Positions 48,622 through 60,005 of a stretch of DNA of 64,000 nt are shown here, in pieces. Made by a program: the position numbers and the translations under genes. Source of the stretch: Manihot esculenta (Eukaryota; Streptophyta; Magnoliopsida; Malpighiales; Euphorbiaceae); the NCBI RefSeq assembly GCF_001659605.2, contig NC_035162.2:9071248-9135247 (forward strand). The letters are read 5' to 3'. A model generated the notes under the pieces. That model did no database searches and had not been told where the DNA came from. It worked only from the letters and a program-made list of their open reading frames with translations. Position 1 is the first letter of the stretch; each line of letters starts with the position of its first letter.

Positions 48622-51240
48622 TCATCTGTTCAACACCTTCTGTTTCTCCATTTCTCTCACATCCTCAATTACTCTTTGCTTCTGTTCTAACCAGCTTTTA
48701 ATGAGATTTCTATTGGCAGGTTGGAGGGTGCATGGTGGCCTTGGCGAAGGAAAGGCAGTTGACATTTCAAGGTACTGCTTCTGTTTCTCGTCAGCAAAGC
48801 AAAGAACAGAATCCCTACATACTTTAAGAGCAGAAGATGGTGGGACAGGTTTGAAATCCTGTAGCTTCGAGTACTCTGTTATGAGGTGGAACATGTACTC
48901 GTACACTCCATCCATACTTAAGATTTCCATAAAATCTTGCCCATTTTTACCGATTGCTTGAGCCTGTTTGTGAAATTGATTGAATTAACAAGTGTGGGGT
49001 GAAAACACGAATGGTGGACATAATGACGAAGTTATAGTCAAATTAAGAGCAGAAGGTAACATTCATTTATTATTATTACCATTATTATTGCAGTGAAAAT
49101 ACTTAATGAACTTAGATGCTTAACAACACGTTTAGCCACAAAAATGGCAATATTAAGCGTCATGGATAAATTATGCTGAAATGAAACAGATACTAAGTTG
49201 AACTTACCTCAGATGGGTTTGCATTGCCCCAGTCGACAGCAAACTTTATAGACTGGCATAACTTAACAGACGAGATAGGCCAATAGTTCTTTTTAGGGAA
49301 AAGTCCTCGACTAAAGAAATCTTCATATTCTGGGGAGATTATAAGTGCAAGAGAACCGCAAGATACAATATATTTCAAGCTCACAGACCATGCAAATCCT
49401 TCAGCATAGATTTTGTACCTGCATGGATAGGATGAGTGGCAAAAAAGAAAAGAAGGGAAATGATCATATGCAAGAGGAGTGCACTCAACTAATCAGATGA
49501 AATGAAGTCCACAGATTACACAAAAAGTTACTGATCAGATGTAGAATGCTAGACTTTCCATGGACACCCTCAATTCCTAAGCTTGTGAGCAATAGAAGTA
49601 ATTCTTCAACGAGTCCAATCCTTAATTTATCTTCGAAATAACTATAATCCAATCAATAGGACCAGTAATAAGGACAAGCCCAATTAATTAAGGGAAATAT
49701 TCGCAACTTCCACTAGGTGACAAGATGATGCACAAGGTATGCTTTCTTATTAATGGGGTTTTCCCTTTATTTTCATTTTATTTTCATTGCTATGCTATCA
49801 TGCAAGGTCAGTGGCAACCCCTTGATATAGAAGTACATGACCTGAAGAAGCACAATCACCTGTATTTGCACTGATTTGATAGCTTGGAGGTCTCAAAACC
49901 ACCTCTTGCTGCTTCATCCCAATCCTGCAAAGTGACAACAAAAAGAGAGCATAAAAAAACTAGTTTTTTTTCCTAATCAATAAATTGGATTTGGGAATTA
50001 AGCTTCAAATTGTCCATAATTTAGGTATCGCAAATCAAACAAGACCTGTCGCATAATTTGTGCCCCCCACTTTCTAGAGTGGTTGCATTGCAGTAACCCT
50101 GTACGAACAGGAGAAAAGACATCTGGGTTTCCTTTCCAATAAGCACGTGGCCATTTCCTGGACCATCTTTGAGATTGAGAAACTTGTTTAATATCTGGGA
50201 ACTCCACATTCCAGGGTCTTATATTTATCTCTGGCCTGTACATATACAGCATCAATTGTAATGACAACCATTGAAAAATACCAAATTAAACCAATGTATG
50301 TGACCCATTTTTCTGCCTGCATAAGGAAACACCAAAACCACTAGCGCCACTTTGAAGAAAATAAAGCCATGGGTTGGCATTGAACAACAAAAACAAACAG
50401 CCAAGTAAACTAGAAAGGACTGTAAAATTGAATCTTACCAGCCCCAGAAGGACCAATCAGGAAAAGGAATATCAAAGTGATTTTGAGTCGTGCAATATCG
50501 AAATAGAGGCAGAGGCATGGAGCTGTGTTCGGTCTTGTTAATGTTAGGCTTGTCCATACAGTCGAACATCAGATCAACATCAGGAACCATCCCAGGATAC
50601 CTTTCTAGGAGCTGCAACAATCCCCATATAGTAAACATCATCCGGCTTTGCACACAGGCATAATAAATATCCAAATGCAATCTTCCTCCAAAAATCACAA
50701 CCCTAAAAGCTGCAAAATTCTGACTCTCCATTATATGCTTCTTCGTTATCCCCGTACGGGACCAGGGCTCCAGATCGCGATGGATAAAGCTGAAGAATTC
50801 CGGGCATTCTTGAGCGGATGACTTGGAATGACGGGGCCCAGTGGGAGTGGCGGAGGCAGCGGCAGCGGCAGCGGCAGCGGTGGTATTGGTATATCGGCAA
50901 GAAAAATATGAACATTGGATGATTTTGTAAGCTCGAGCTTGACGAGTTTCTTCATCGAAATTTCTGGTGGGGAAAATATGCCAAGGTGTTGGGTCTAAAT
51001 TGTGACCTGCCACTGTTTTAGTGCGCGACACCAAACTATCCAGCTATTGAAACAAAGAAATCGTTACGTCGTTGAAAAAAGTTAGAACCTTTACACATCA
51101 AACCTAAGGTGAAATAGTAATATGAAAGAATGAATGAATACCTGGTAGAGGAAAAAGGCAGTGAGAGAGAGTAAGCCAAGGAGAAAAGGGAGGAAGTAAG
51201 AGGGAGAGCGAGCGGCTGAGACACGCAGCGGAACACCCAT
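48622..51240 (-). CDS. GT90 family (CAP10/DUF821, rumi-like) O-glycosyltransferase, 503 aa
   Basis: Six exons: 51240-51142, 51043-50439, 50235-50046, 49924-49860, 49418-49208 and 48963-48622, all GT-AG and in phase. Exon 1 encodes a 33-residue N-terminus with a hydrophobic segment (about 15-32, YFLPFLLGLLSLTAFFLY), so a type II Golgi/ER membrane protein is likely. Family motifs: CPEFFSFIHRDLEPW, FTIWGLLQLLERYPGMVPD, DLMFDCMDKP, FPDWSFWGW, and YKIYAEGFAWSVSLKYIVSCGS with the downstream acceptor-binding part. Animal relatives add O-glucose or xylose to EGF repeats; plant members have largely unknown acceptors, probably cell-wall related. An Ala run from a GGC/AGC-type repeat (about 50850-50885) sits in the stem. 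No KDEL-type ending. Confidence 0.9.
50850..50885 (-). repeat. (GCN)n poly-alanine microsatellite inside the GT90 stem
   Basis: Hexamer-like ggcagc units encode about eight consecutive alanines after TNTT. It lies between the membrane anchor and the catalytic domain. Confidence 0.85.
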
Positions 51241-52460
51241 TGGCGGAGCGGAGGAGATGAGATTTTTTTACCAGGGTGGCGTTTTCGAGGCATTGTGTAT
51301 GAAAAATCGTTTTGTTTTTCCCATTGGTTTTGGGTTTCCTGGATTAGTGGGATTTTGGGTTTCCCCCTTTTCTATTGGTTTTGCTTTTATCTCTGTTTAA
51401 TCATTTGCGTTTGTGGTTTTGATTTTCTTTTTCGCACCTTTTCTCCTTTTATTTTTCTTTTCCGTCTTTTCAATACGCTACCATATTTTTTTCACCCTAC
51501 TCTCTGCTTGTTAAAAATAAAATAAAAAAAGTTAACTTTTTATTTATCTAAAGTTATAAGATGTTATTAATGAAGTCTAAAAATTCAAGATTACAACAGC
51601 CAAACAAACAAAGAATTATTTAGGGCCCAGTATATCAAAGCTCATAGCACCCACGGGAATCCTAAAAACCCAGAAGAATCGATTTGACCTGACTCCTCCA
51701 CCCGAGTAAAAATACAATATACGCCATCGCTCTCTAACTTATCCCAGAAGGACGAATGCTTATTAGTACAATTACCGAAAACCACCTCAACTTAGGCCAA
51801 ACTTCTCTCAACCAAACAAAGAACAACAAGATAATGAATTGAATAGTGGGAGAGGAAGTTGTGTCGGCCAAGACGAACCAGGAAACACCACTTTCACATT
51901 TCGAGGAACAAAGTTAAATTAAATAAACAAATAGTCTCAACGCTAAAAAAGGGAAAAATAAAATTTTTTACAATCAAATTGGTACACCATCTCTAAAGTT
52001 AAAGTAAACGGCCTTTAAAACTAATTATATAGGTACAAAAAAAAAAAGAACTGCACTGTAAAAACATGAATTTCAAACGATTTTCTTCCATCAATATATA
52101 GCTAATAAGCATAGATCTAAAAGGTAATTTGCAAAAAAATTACCAAAATTAAAAATAAGACATAAAATATAAATTCTCTCTCATAATAAATACCGCTTGC
52201 CTTCAACAATAAAAGAAAAATACAATAAAAAAAAAAATCTACAATCTTACCTAAAGGAAAAGAAGTTGAAACCCACGTCTGGTAAAGTGAGGAGAGCCAC
52301 TCCAATCCTCCTAAGACAGGACAGCGGAAAGATAATTCCAACAAAAAAGAGGCGGACTGACTCTCTACTTGAAGGAGAAAATTTCTCACTCAACTATTGT
52401 TGTATTAGACTTTATTTCTTTGTTTATCTTTAAAAAAACTATTAAATTTAATTGTTATAT

Positions 52461-52744
52461 GTTACTGTAACAGCCCGGCCCTTTTCCACCGGCACTGTTA
52501 CCACTCACAGCCCGGACTGGCTCCAGCGCTGTGAGCAGCTCTTAACATTCTCTCACCCTCACGGGCTCTTGAGGCAGGATTTGTCCCTCGGGGGAGCCAC
52601 TACGGCCCACCCTAGCCCAAGGGTTTTGGCTTATGGCACTTTTCCACCATAAGTCGCCTCCCCCACTACTCGAACCCTTGACCTCCCACTTTAAGGGAAT
52701 AGTCTGGTGAGAGTGAGTACCAATTGTTCCAATGGCACAATTGC
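52461..52744 (-). mobile_element. SINE-like retroelement with target-site duplication
   Basis: About 284 bp, much more GC-rich than its surroundings. On the minus strand it contains GGTCAAGGGTTCGAGTAG (around 52668-52683), which fits a tRNA-type RNA polymerase III B box, 65-70 bp from its 5' end. It is bracketed by aattgttatat (52450-52460) and aattgtttatat (52745-52756), an 11-12 bp duplication with one indel. Size, box position and duplication suggest a tRNA-derived SINE. The A box is not clear. Confidence 0.6.
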
Positions 52745-53287
52745 AATTGTTTATATATAAATTGACTACTAAGGATAAAATTTATTTTATAATAATTATT
52801 TTGTTATATTAAATTATTTATTTAATTATTTAAATAAATTTATACTTTTTATTTATTAAATTATATGTATATTTTATAAAAAAATAAATTTATATATTAA
52901 TTTTATAACAGTACAACTCAAATTCATTTAAATAATTTTTAAATTTATTTTTTATTTTATTTAAAATAATTAATTTAAATTATTTAATAATTTTAAATTA
53001 AAATTTATATACTCTTAATTTAGTCATTGTTTGCCACATCTCAAGTCTCAAGGAGGTGTACTCTACAAATTTTCCACAAGTACAACAGTTAAATTTTTTT
53101 GTCCATCTAACCAAACACCTCTTAAATACCAAAGATAATTGAAAGGAAACCAAATGAAAATTACAATTGGACTTTCTTCAAGTGTCACATCTTTTCCCCC
53201 CCTTTCAAAATGAACTAAGTTGAATGAAAATTTCATTTTCTAATAAACCCCTAGTAAAATCTCAAACAATGCTTAGTGGGCGACAGG

Positions 53288-53753
53288 GGTGAGCATTCGG
53301 TTGGTTCGGTTTAAAATTGAATCGAATCAAATAAATCGAAAATTAAAATTTTAATATTTATAAAAATCGAATCGAATTGATTTTAATCAGAAATTGAATC
53401 GAACTGAATCGGTCTGATTCAATTCAATTCAATTCGATTTGATCAGTTTTGATTTTTAATAAATTTTTTATTTTTTACACTTTATTTTTAATATTTTAAA
53501 ATTTAATTAAAATATTTTAATTTTAATATAATTTAATTTCTCTATATAATTGAAAATAATATATTATTATCACTAATTGGTTCGGTTCGATTTTTTTTAT
53601 TTTTTTTTATTAAAACCGAATCGAACTGAAATGACTGAAATTTTTAAAATTAAAAATTAAATCAAACCGAATTGAATAAAAAATTAAATTAAATTTTAAA
53701 ATTAATTTAGTTCGATCGATTTTTTAAATTTGAACCTAATACTACTCAGTCCT
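53288..53753. mobile_element. Degenerate MITE-like element (ggttcggtt family)
   Basis: Starts gggtgagcattcggttggtt and ends in a decayed inverted copy (gaacctaatactactcag). Inner sequence is full of mirrored gaatcgaat/attcgattc motifs. Such elements are widespread in dicots. No target duplication was found. Confidence 0.5.
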
Positions 53754-54725
53754 GAGCGTAGCATTTAAGTTAGCCTTCAATCTCGAAATAATACAAAAAT
53801 ACCAATAAAAAAAATAATTGAATGGCAAAAATCGCTCCCTTTTGTTAAATGTCTTTTCTTTATCTCTATGAACTATTTTTTTTTATAATATATATATATA
53901 TAATTATTCATCCGGAAAGTTAACACTATGAGAAAAAGAAAACATCATATATTAAATTATTATTTTATTTTTATATATTTAAATTTAAATTATATATGCA
54001 CATTCCATCTTTTGCTATTTTCTCTTTAAATTAGACACAATATATTTATAAAAAAAAGAGTTAAATTTTCATTCCTGCTTTATTTTCTCTTTTCCAAAAT
54101 TGAGAAAATAATTTTTACAGGTATTTTTCCGTTATTTTCCATTATTTGTCATGAATCACTTTGTTTTTTCCTTTTCTCCACTTTCACTATGCTTAAATTG
54201 CATTGCTCAGTTACTGAAGCTCCAGTAATTTGATGATCCGTCACTTGAGGACGGTAGGACTTGGAGACTCACCTAGCACTGTCCTCCTCCAGACTGGTAG
54301 TTGAGTCTGCGTCTTGACAAAAGTCTGTCAAATATTGCAGACCAATTTAAAGGAACTTGCAGGTATAGAAATGAGACAGAAATCAATTTTCTTGTTGGTT
54401 GAACAAAATCAGAATTGGCTGGAATTTTCTTTGATTGAGCACCGAGAAGATGCATTTTCAGTTGGAAACAATTGGTGATGCTATTCAAAATGCCATAGAA
54501 CAGGTAATCCTGATTACTGAACAGTGAGCAGTCTCTCTACGGTTATGCAATTGCAGAAGCTCTATTAGCGGACGGTCTTCACTCCATCGCGTCCGACTCC
54601 ATAAATACAAAGAGTCCAGTGGACCTAAGGTGCTCGGTAAGGCCCAAACAAGCCCTCCTCACTCAAACTATTTCATCTCAGCTCCTCCACGTCCATCGGA
54701 CCAATCTCGTTTCATTAAAATATCA

Positions 54726-54736
54726 ATTGAGCCACG
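54726..54736 (+). promoter_or_regulatory. ERSE-II-like site upstream of the ER cyclophilin
   Basis: ATTGAGCCACG differs at one base from the ERSE-II consensus ATTGG-N-CCACG, about 104 bp upstream of the start codon and about 30 bp upstream of a TATA-like TTATATTTTT (54763-54772). One-base mismatch and single site, so only suggestive. Confidence 0.3.
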
Positions 54737-54839
54737 CGGCACACTATCATTGGCTTAGCATTCCTTATATTTTTCATTTTGATCACTTGTTTAGTTCAGT
54801 TTCACTCTACTCGGTCTTTTGCGACCTCAACCAGCGGAG

Positions 54840-57425
54840 ATGGCTACATCCAGGTTGCTGCTCTTTACCCTCGTCCTCTTTGGAACCCTAGCTCTTATCC
54901 AGGTAAATCAATCTCTTACGTCCTCAAAACTTTGTCACCTTTTCTTTCTCATTTGTGCTATGTAAGATCTAGCATTAGAATGCCGTATATTGTTACAATT
55001 TTTTTGGTCGATCTGCCTTCGATTCGACTCTGCATCATCCAGAGATTTTAAGTTTTGATTATTTTTCTATTCTCAAAGTTAAAAATATAGATTCATAGTC
55101 ATGGATTCGCGTTTAGTCTTTTGCAAGGAAAGTTTTGTGCATTATTGATTTGCTTTCTGCAGGCGAAGAAGTCAAAGCAAGATTTGAAAGAGATTACTCA
55201 TAAAGTGTATTTTGATGTTGAAATTGCTGGAAAACCTGCCGGTAAGTTCACCTCGTCTTAACTCTTAATTATTTGTACTCCTTTCTCTTGGAAACAATCA
55301 CTATTGATCAATTTGGTGCTGTGAATTTTGTTCTTTCATGGAGATGGAGATGGAAGTACTTGTCGGTCATCTACCATTGTTATTTATCGAAGAAACAGAT
55401 TAAAAATGATGTTCTGTCTCTTATGGTATATAAAAGAGATTTAAAGTTTCGGAATATGTTTCATATTCATTCAAATGCATTTGAGGTCGTCTCAGCATTT
55501 GCATTTATATAGTGCTTGGTTCAATTCCGTGCCATAAAATTTTGTGGAATCCAATTCCAATTGAATGTCAATAAAATTCATTTCAAATTAATTTAGCTGT
55601 TTGGTGTGATACAGCTTAAATGCAAAATTCAATAAAATTTCATATAATCTATATATTTGGTTTAATTTCATAATTAAAATTTATTTATTCTCTTTTCCTA
55701 AATAACTCTAGAATGTAAACTTGAAAAATTATTATTTTTACTATAAAAAATCTTAAACTTAATAACTTATAATAATTAATAAATATATACACCCATTTGT
55801 AATATTATTAATAAACATAATAATAAATTTATATATCTCATGGTATAGGAACTTGATATAACAACATAAATAGTGCTATTATAAAGTGTATGATAAGCCT
55901 ATATATTACAAGATTAGATAAAAATAGAATATCTTATCTAATTTTTTAGACATATTAATAGTAAACAAGTAGAAAGTTTTCAAAAGATTTTGTGGAAATT
56001 ATTTTGATATGGCAATTTAGTAAAATAAAAATGTTATATCAAGTTTTATGGAATTCATTTTAAATTTCATCAAAATAGAAATTGGTTTTACACATAATCA
56101 ATTCCACATAATTGAATTATCGGAATCAAATACTGATTTTTTTGTAAAGCAAATGCACAAACATAAAATTCATTTCACTTGAATTTCAAAAACTGTAAGA
56201 GATTGAATTGAATCAAACATAGCCTTAGACTTTGATCTATAAGCAATGTTGCCTTTTCTTTTTATCTTTATTACAAGTTCCACATAATTTTGTCCTCAAA
56301 CATCAGTTCTAAAAGATATCTATCATTTTTCAGGTCGTATTGTCATTGGTCTGTTTGGGAAGGCCGTTCCTAAAACTGCGGGTATAATAGTTTAGATGGT
56401 GGATCACTTGTGTTGCTTTCTTCAATGATTGATTAGAACGATATTAATGCATTGATACTTCTTTTTTCAGAAAATTTCAGAGCATTGTGCACAGGTATGC
56501 TGGTAGACAATGAGACTCGACATCTTTCTCCTATGATTTTGCATGAATCAGATTGATAAATGTTAGCCTAATTATAGCATTTCTCTTATGTTGTATTTTA
56601 TCTTGACAAAATGCATTTAGTTGTTATGTTCTTAAAAAGAACAGCAAAAACAGGAAAAACAGCTACTGTGAGTTTTTATGTGGGACAATTTATTTGAAGA
56701 TATCAAAGTATAAATGGAATGCGGTTATCCCCGGCGTGAAATGATTAGTCGATTGTCTTCAAGTGCCATTGCGAATAACTTTATGGAAGCTTGCACATTT
56801 TTCCATTGCAGGAGAAAAAGGTATTGGGAAGAGTGGAAAACCACTTCATTATAAGGGGAGTGCATTCCATAGGATCATTCCCAGCTTTATGATCCAAGGA
56901 GGTGATTTTACACTTGGTGATGGAAGAGGTGGAGAATCAATTTATGGAGATAAGTTTGCTGATGAGAATTTCAAGCTGAAGCATACTGGACCTGGTAGGA
57001 TTAAATATTTTATTATTTTCAAGTGACTAAGATTGTCAGTCTCCTGATAACATGAGATGGGAAACAAGCACAGGAGTGAATGAACTTGAACACATTTGTT
57101 TACAGGATTTTTATCGATGGCAAATGCTGGTCCTGACACCAATGGTTCACAATTCTTCATAACAACTGTGACAACTAAATGGTAATCACAAGTTTCCCGT
57201 TTTAAGTTTTGATGGTGGACAGCTGTTCATACAGATGTGTTTAGTTGCAAAGTTCTTTACATAATTACCTTTCCAATTATATACAGGTTGGATGGCAAAC
57301 ATGTTGTATTTGGAAAGGTGCTTTCTGGAATGGATGTGGTTTATAAGATTGAAGCTGAAGGCAGACAGAATGGCACACCTAAGAGCAAAGTTGTGATAGC
57401 AGACAGTGGCGAAATACCACTGTAA
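54840..57425 (+). CDS. Secretory-pathway cyclophilin (peptidyl-prolyl cis-trans isomerase), 203 aa
   Basis: Seven exons: 54840-54902, 55163-55241, 56334-56381, 56471-56494, 56812-56994, 57106-57181 and 57287-57425, all GT-AG, phases consistent. Exon 1 is a 21-residue hydrophobic signal peptide ([20 protein letters not shown]). The cyclophilin domain follows with the active-site residues [22 protein letters not shown] and the cyclosporin-contact Trp in [11 protein letters not shown]. No KDEL; it ends GEIPL, like plant ER/secretory cyclophilins (CYP20-1/ROC7, CYP19-4 type). It catalyses proline isomerisation during folding in the secretory pathway. Position beside the PLCs matches, from memory, At5g58710 (ROC7). 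Confidence 0.95.
55511..56224. mobile_element. MITE-like insertion in cyclophilin intron 2
   Basis: Intron 2 (55242-56333) contains an AT-rich block whose left end reads AGTGCTTGGTTCAATTCC. Its right end in reverse reads GGCTATGTTTGATTCAATTC, so the two share ATG(C/T)TTG(G/A)TTCAATTC-like inverted termini. Several mirrored aattccaatt/attgaatt motifs occur inside. The target duplication is unclear. Confidence 0.45.
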
Positions 57426-58029
57426 TTTTCCTTTTGACTCCAAATGCAAGTTCTTGTATTCCCGTTTTGCTTCTCTGTAAGACTTCTTAATTTGAAGTAC
57501 CCAGGATCTTCTAATTAAAGTGGCTCAATATCGAATATCGTATGGCAAGAGAGATGGTAGAAAGTAGAAATCTTATATACTGATGCAATAGTGTGCGGGG
57601 ATATGGAGGGCTAGGATAGTAATTTCTAAGTTTGAGCATTTTCACATGTAGAGTTAGCTTCACGCTTGTTTATTGACGATAAAGAGCAAATGAAAGCTGA
57701 ATGGAATAATTTGATTCGCAACTTGCAGTGACAAATCTTACGAATTTTTTTTGTTTTAATTAGAGCTATGGACTCATGATAAGACTAGACTATTGTCAAA
57801 ATAATGTCAATTTTGATAAATTCGTTGATCTTTACCCTCATATATTTTACTGTGATTATGTTCATAAAAAATACCATAGATTTCATCTTTCAGGTACCGT
57901 ATCCTTTATCGCGATAGTAACACTAAAAAGAACTAGATAGATTAATAATTTTTGAAGACTGGAAATCAATAAAAACTTGTTATCAAGGGATAAGGTTCTA
58001 GGAGCACGACCCTCAAGGCTCATTGAAAT
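57426..58029. other. Cyclophilin 3' UTR and flank
   Basis: The 3' UTR probably ends within about 250 bp of the stop. The remainder has no recognisable gene. Confidence 0.5.
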
Positions 58030-59243
58030 TAGGGATCCACCTGAAATTAGGGATGTCAGGTGGATGTGATTTCATGGGTATCTGATCTGTTCAAATCATA
58101 TTAAGACGGATTTGAATTTTTATAAAACGGATTTGGACAGATTTGAATTTAAAAAATTTTATCCGTCTCGAATTCGGGTAGGGTTCGAAATTAGATAATC
58201 GGATATCCATCACCCGAACTAGTATATAACAAAACTAACCCTAACTCTAATCCTTAATTCATTTTTTTCATTTTTACTTCCCTCTCTCCGTCGGCGCCTC
58301 TCTCCCCTGCTTCCCTTCCCATATCGACCCCTCTCCTTCACTTCACTGCCGGCGCAGGTCAGTCGGCACCGACGACGTCTCCTTTCTCTCCCTAGCGACG
58401 ATAAATCTTCTCTTTCATCAGTCATCGATATCTCCTTCTCTCTCCAGTCGGTAACATCTCCCACAGTCCCACTTTTCAGTCAACACCTCTCTCCCCTACT
58501 TTACTGACGAGTGCCGGCAGCCCAATCGACATCGGCGATGTCTCCTTTCTCTCCCCAGTCGATGATAAATCTTCTTTCTCCCTCTCGATGATAAATCTTC
58601 TCTCTCCCTTTCGATATCTCCTTCTCTCTCTCCGGTAGTCACATCTCCCACTTCCCCCACTTCACTGACTACTGTCGGTGACTACTGTCGGAGACAACCC
58701 TTGCCTCTCCACAATCAGCGTCGGCGACATCTCCTTTGACTGGAACTCTCTTTCAGGTTTGCAATTAAATTTTTTGATAATCAAGATCTTTTATGTGTAT
58801 GTTGTTAAAAAATTTTTAGTTGCTATTAAAGAATTTTAAAATTTATGAACTATTAATTTGATTATTTGGATACTGTTAAAAAATCTAATTATTGTTCTCC
58901 AATGTTTCTACTGCCGGGTATTTCTCCAATATTTCTACTGTTAGGTTGTGTATATCTTAGGGATAGTTTTATGTTGAATAGATAATTGAGATTGATATTT
59001 GGGTTGTGCAAATTTTCTAATTGAGGTTTGATATTTGGGTTATAATATCTAAATTTTTAAAAATTTTTTCATTGAATTGAATTTTAAAAAATCGGATTCG
59101 GATATTGTACGGATATTGTTAAACGGATTTAAAATGAGTATTAAAATACTAAACGAATTTGGGACGGATTCAAAAATTTTATATAATCGGATTCGGATTT
59201 GAATACTCTCAATTTTACGGGCACCCTACCGTTTACATCCCTA
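58030..59243. mobile_element. Non-autonomous hAT-like element (1.2 kb)
   Basis: Ends TAGGGAT... and ...CATCCCTA as short inverted repeats, followed inward by mirrored AT-rich, CGGAT-rich subterminal sequence (58080-58210 and 59085-59215). Flanks attgaaat (58022-58029) and attgaaca (59244-59251) fit an 8-bp duplication with two mismatches. The left end carries a tandem repeat of tgaaattagggat (58024-58055). The centre (58260-58760) is pyrimidine-rich, with about 150-bp imperfect direct repeats. No transposase. Confidence 0.65.
58300..58760. repeat. Imperfect direct repeats in the centre of the hAT-like element
   Basis: Phrases such as gtctcctttctctccc, gataaatcttct and cgatatctccttctctctc recur in the same order two to three times, around 58375-58455, 58535-58570 and 58580-58640. 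Confidence 0.7.
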
Positions 59244-59538
59244 ATTGAACAATGCAGTGAGCTCCTCTTATTGCCCTTTTCTGATGTTAATGTTCTAAAA
59301 GGTTTGGGTGCTCCTGTTGTGGTTGATGGGTTCTTCACAAACCGAGTTTAAGTCTGGAGGGAATCCTTGCGGGAAAATCTACTTGTGGCTTGCTGCTAGT
59401 TCTCGGCCTTGCATGGCGTAAATGCTTATTAGGTTCGGGCTCTCTCCCCCGGTCTTGGACATTGTTTTTTAAGACAAATTCATCTCTATAGTTCGATATA
59501 GATTATGTTTTCTAAGACATTCGAATGATGATGATAAC

Positions 59539-59573
<35 letters not shown>

Positions 59574-60005
59574 TAATAATAATTATAATTATGAATTATT
59601 ATTATGAGTATTATTATTACAGGGGAGGGAGTAAGAGACGAACATTGAACTAAAGATTTACTGGTTCTAATTTTTGAATCTTTGCATTTAATGTTAAGTT
59701 TGAAACGTTTACAAAGTGGGCCTCTAAGAACCAACAAATAGCGCTGAACCTTTGTATCATATTCCTCGTCTAATCTTCACCAACACGGCCAATTTTTCAG
59801 CAGTAGCTATTCCTTCCACACAGCTAAATAAAAGATTCTCGTTACAAGCTTTTGTGCTATTCGGAAATCCAGCAGCTTTCACCCACGACATAAGTTCTTA
59901 TTTTAAATGCATTTACTTCTTTAATATGAATAGAAAGAGAGCATTGACACTAGATGCTTTATTCCATACGAGAGGAAAAGAAAAAAGAAAAGAAAGACCA
60001 ATCAA
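59244..60005. other. Intergenic downstream of the inositol kinase gene, with (AAT)n
   Basis: Contains an (AAT)n microsatellite at 59537-59595 with a few substitutions. The 3' UTR of the kinase gene probably occupies the right part. No gene seen. Confidence 0.6.
59537..59595. repeat. (AAT)n microsatellite
   Basis: About 15-18 trinucleotide units, interrupted by aac and aattat near its right end. Confidence 0.9.

Larger units (their letters stand above)
51241..54839. other. Divergent intergenic region between GT90 and cyclophilin genes
   Basis: Shared upstream space of two divergent genes. It holds a SINE-like element (52461-52744), a degenerate TIR element (about 53288-53753), AT-rich filler and the cyclophilin promoter (54500-54839). 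54240-54500 has ordinary composition and a 71-codon minus-strand frame with no recognisable motif. Confidence 0.6.

Noticed and set aside
54273..54488. Possible gene fragment of ordinary composition before the cyclophilin
   Set aside because: No family resemblance and no exon chain on either strand; kept only as intergenic.
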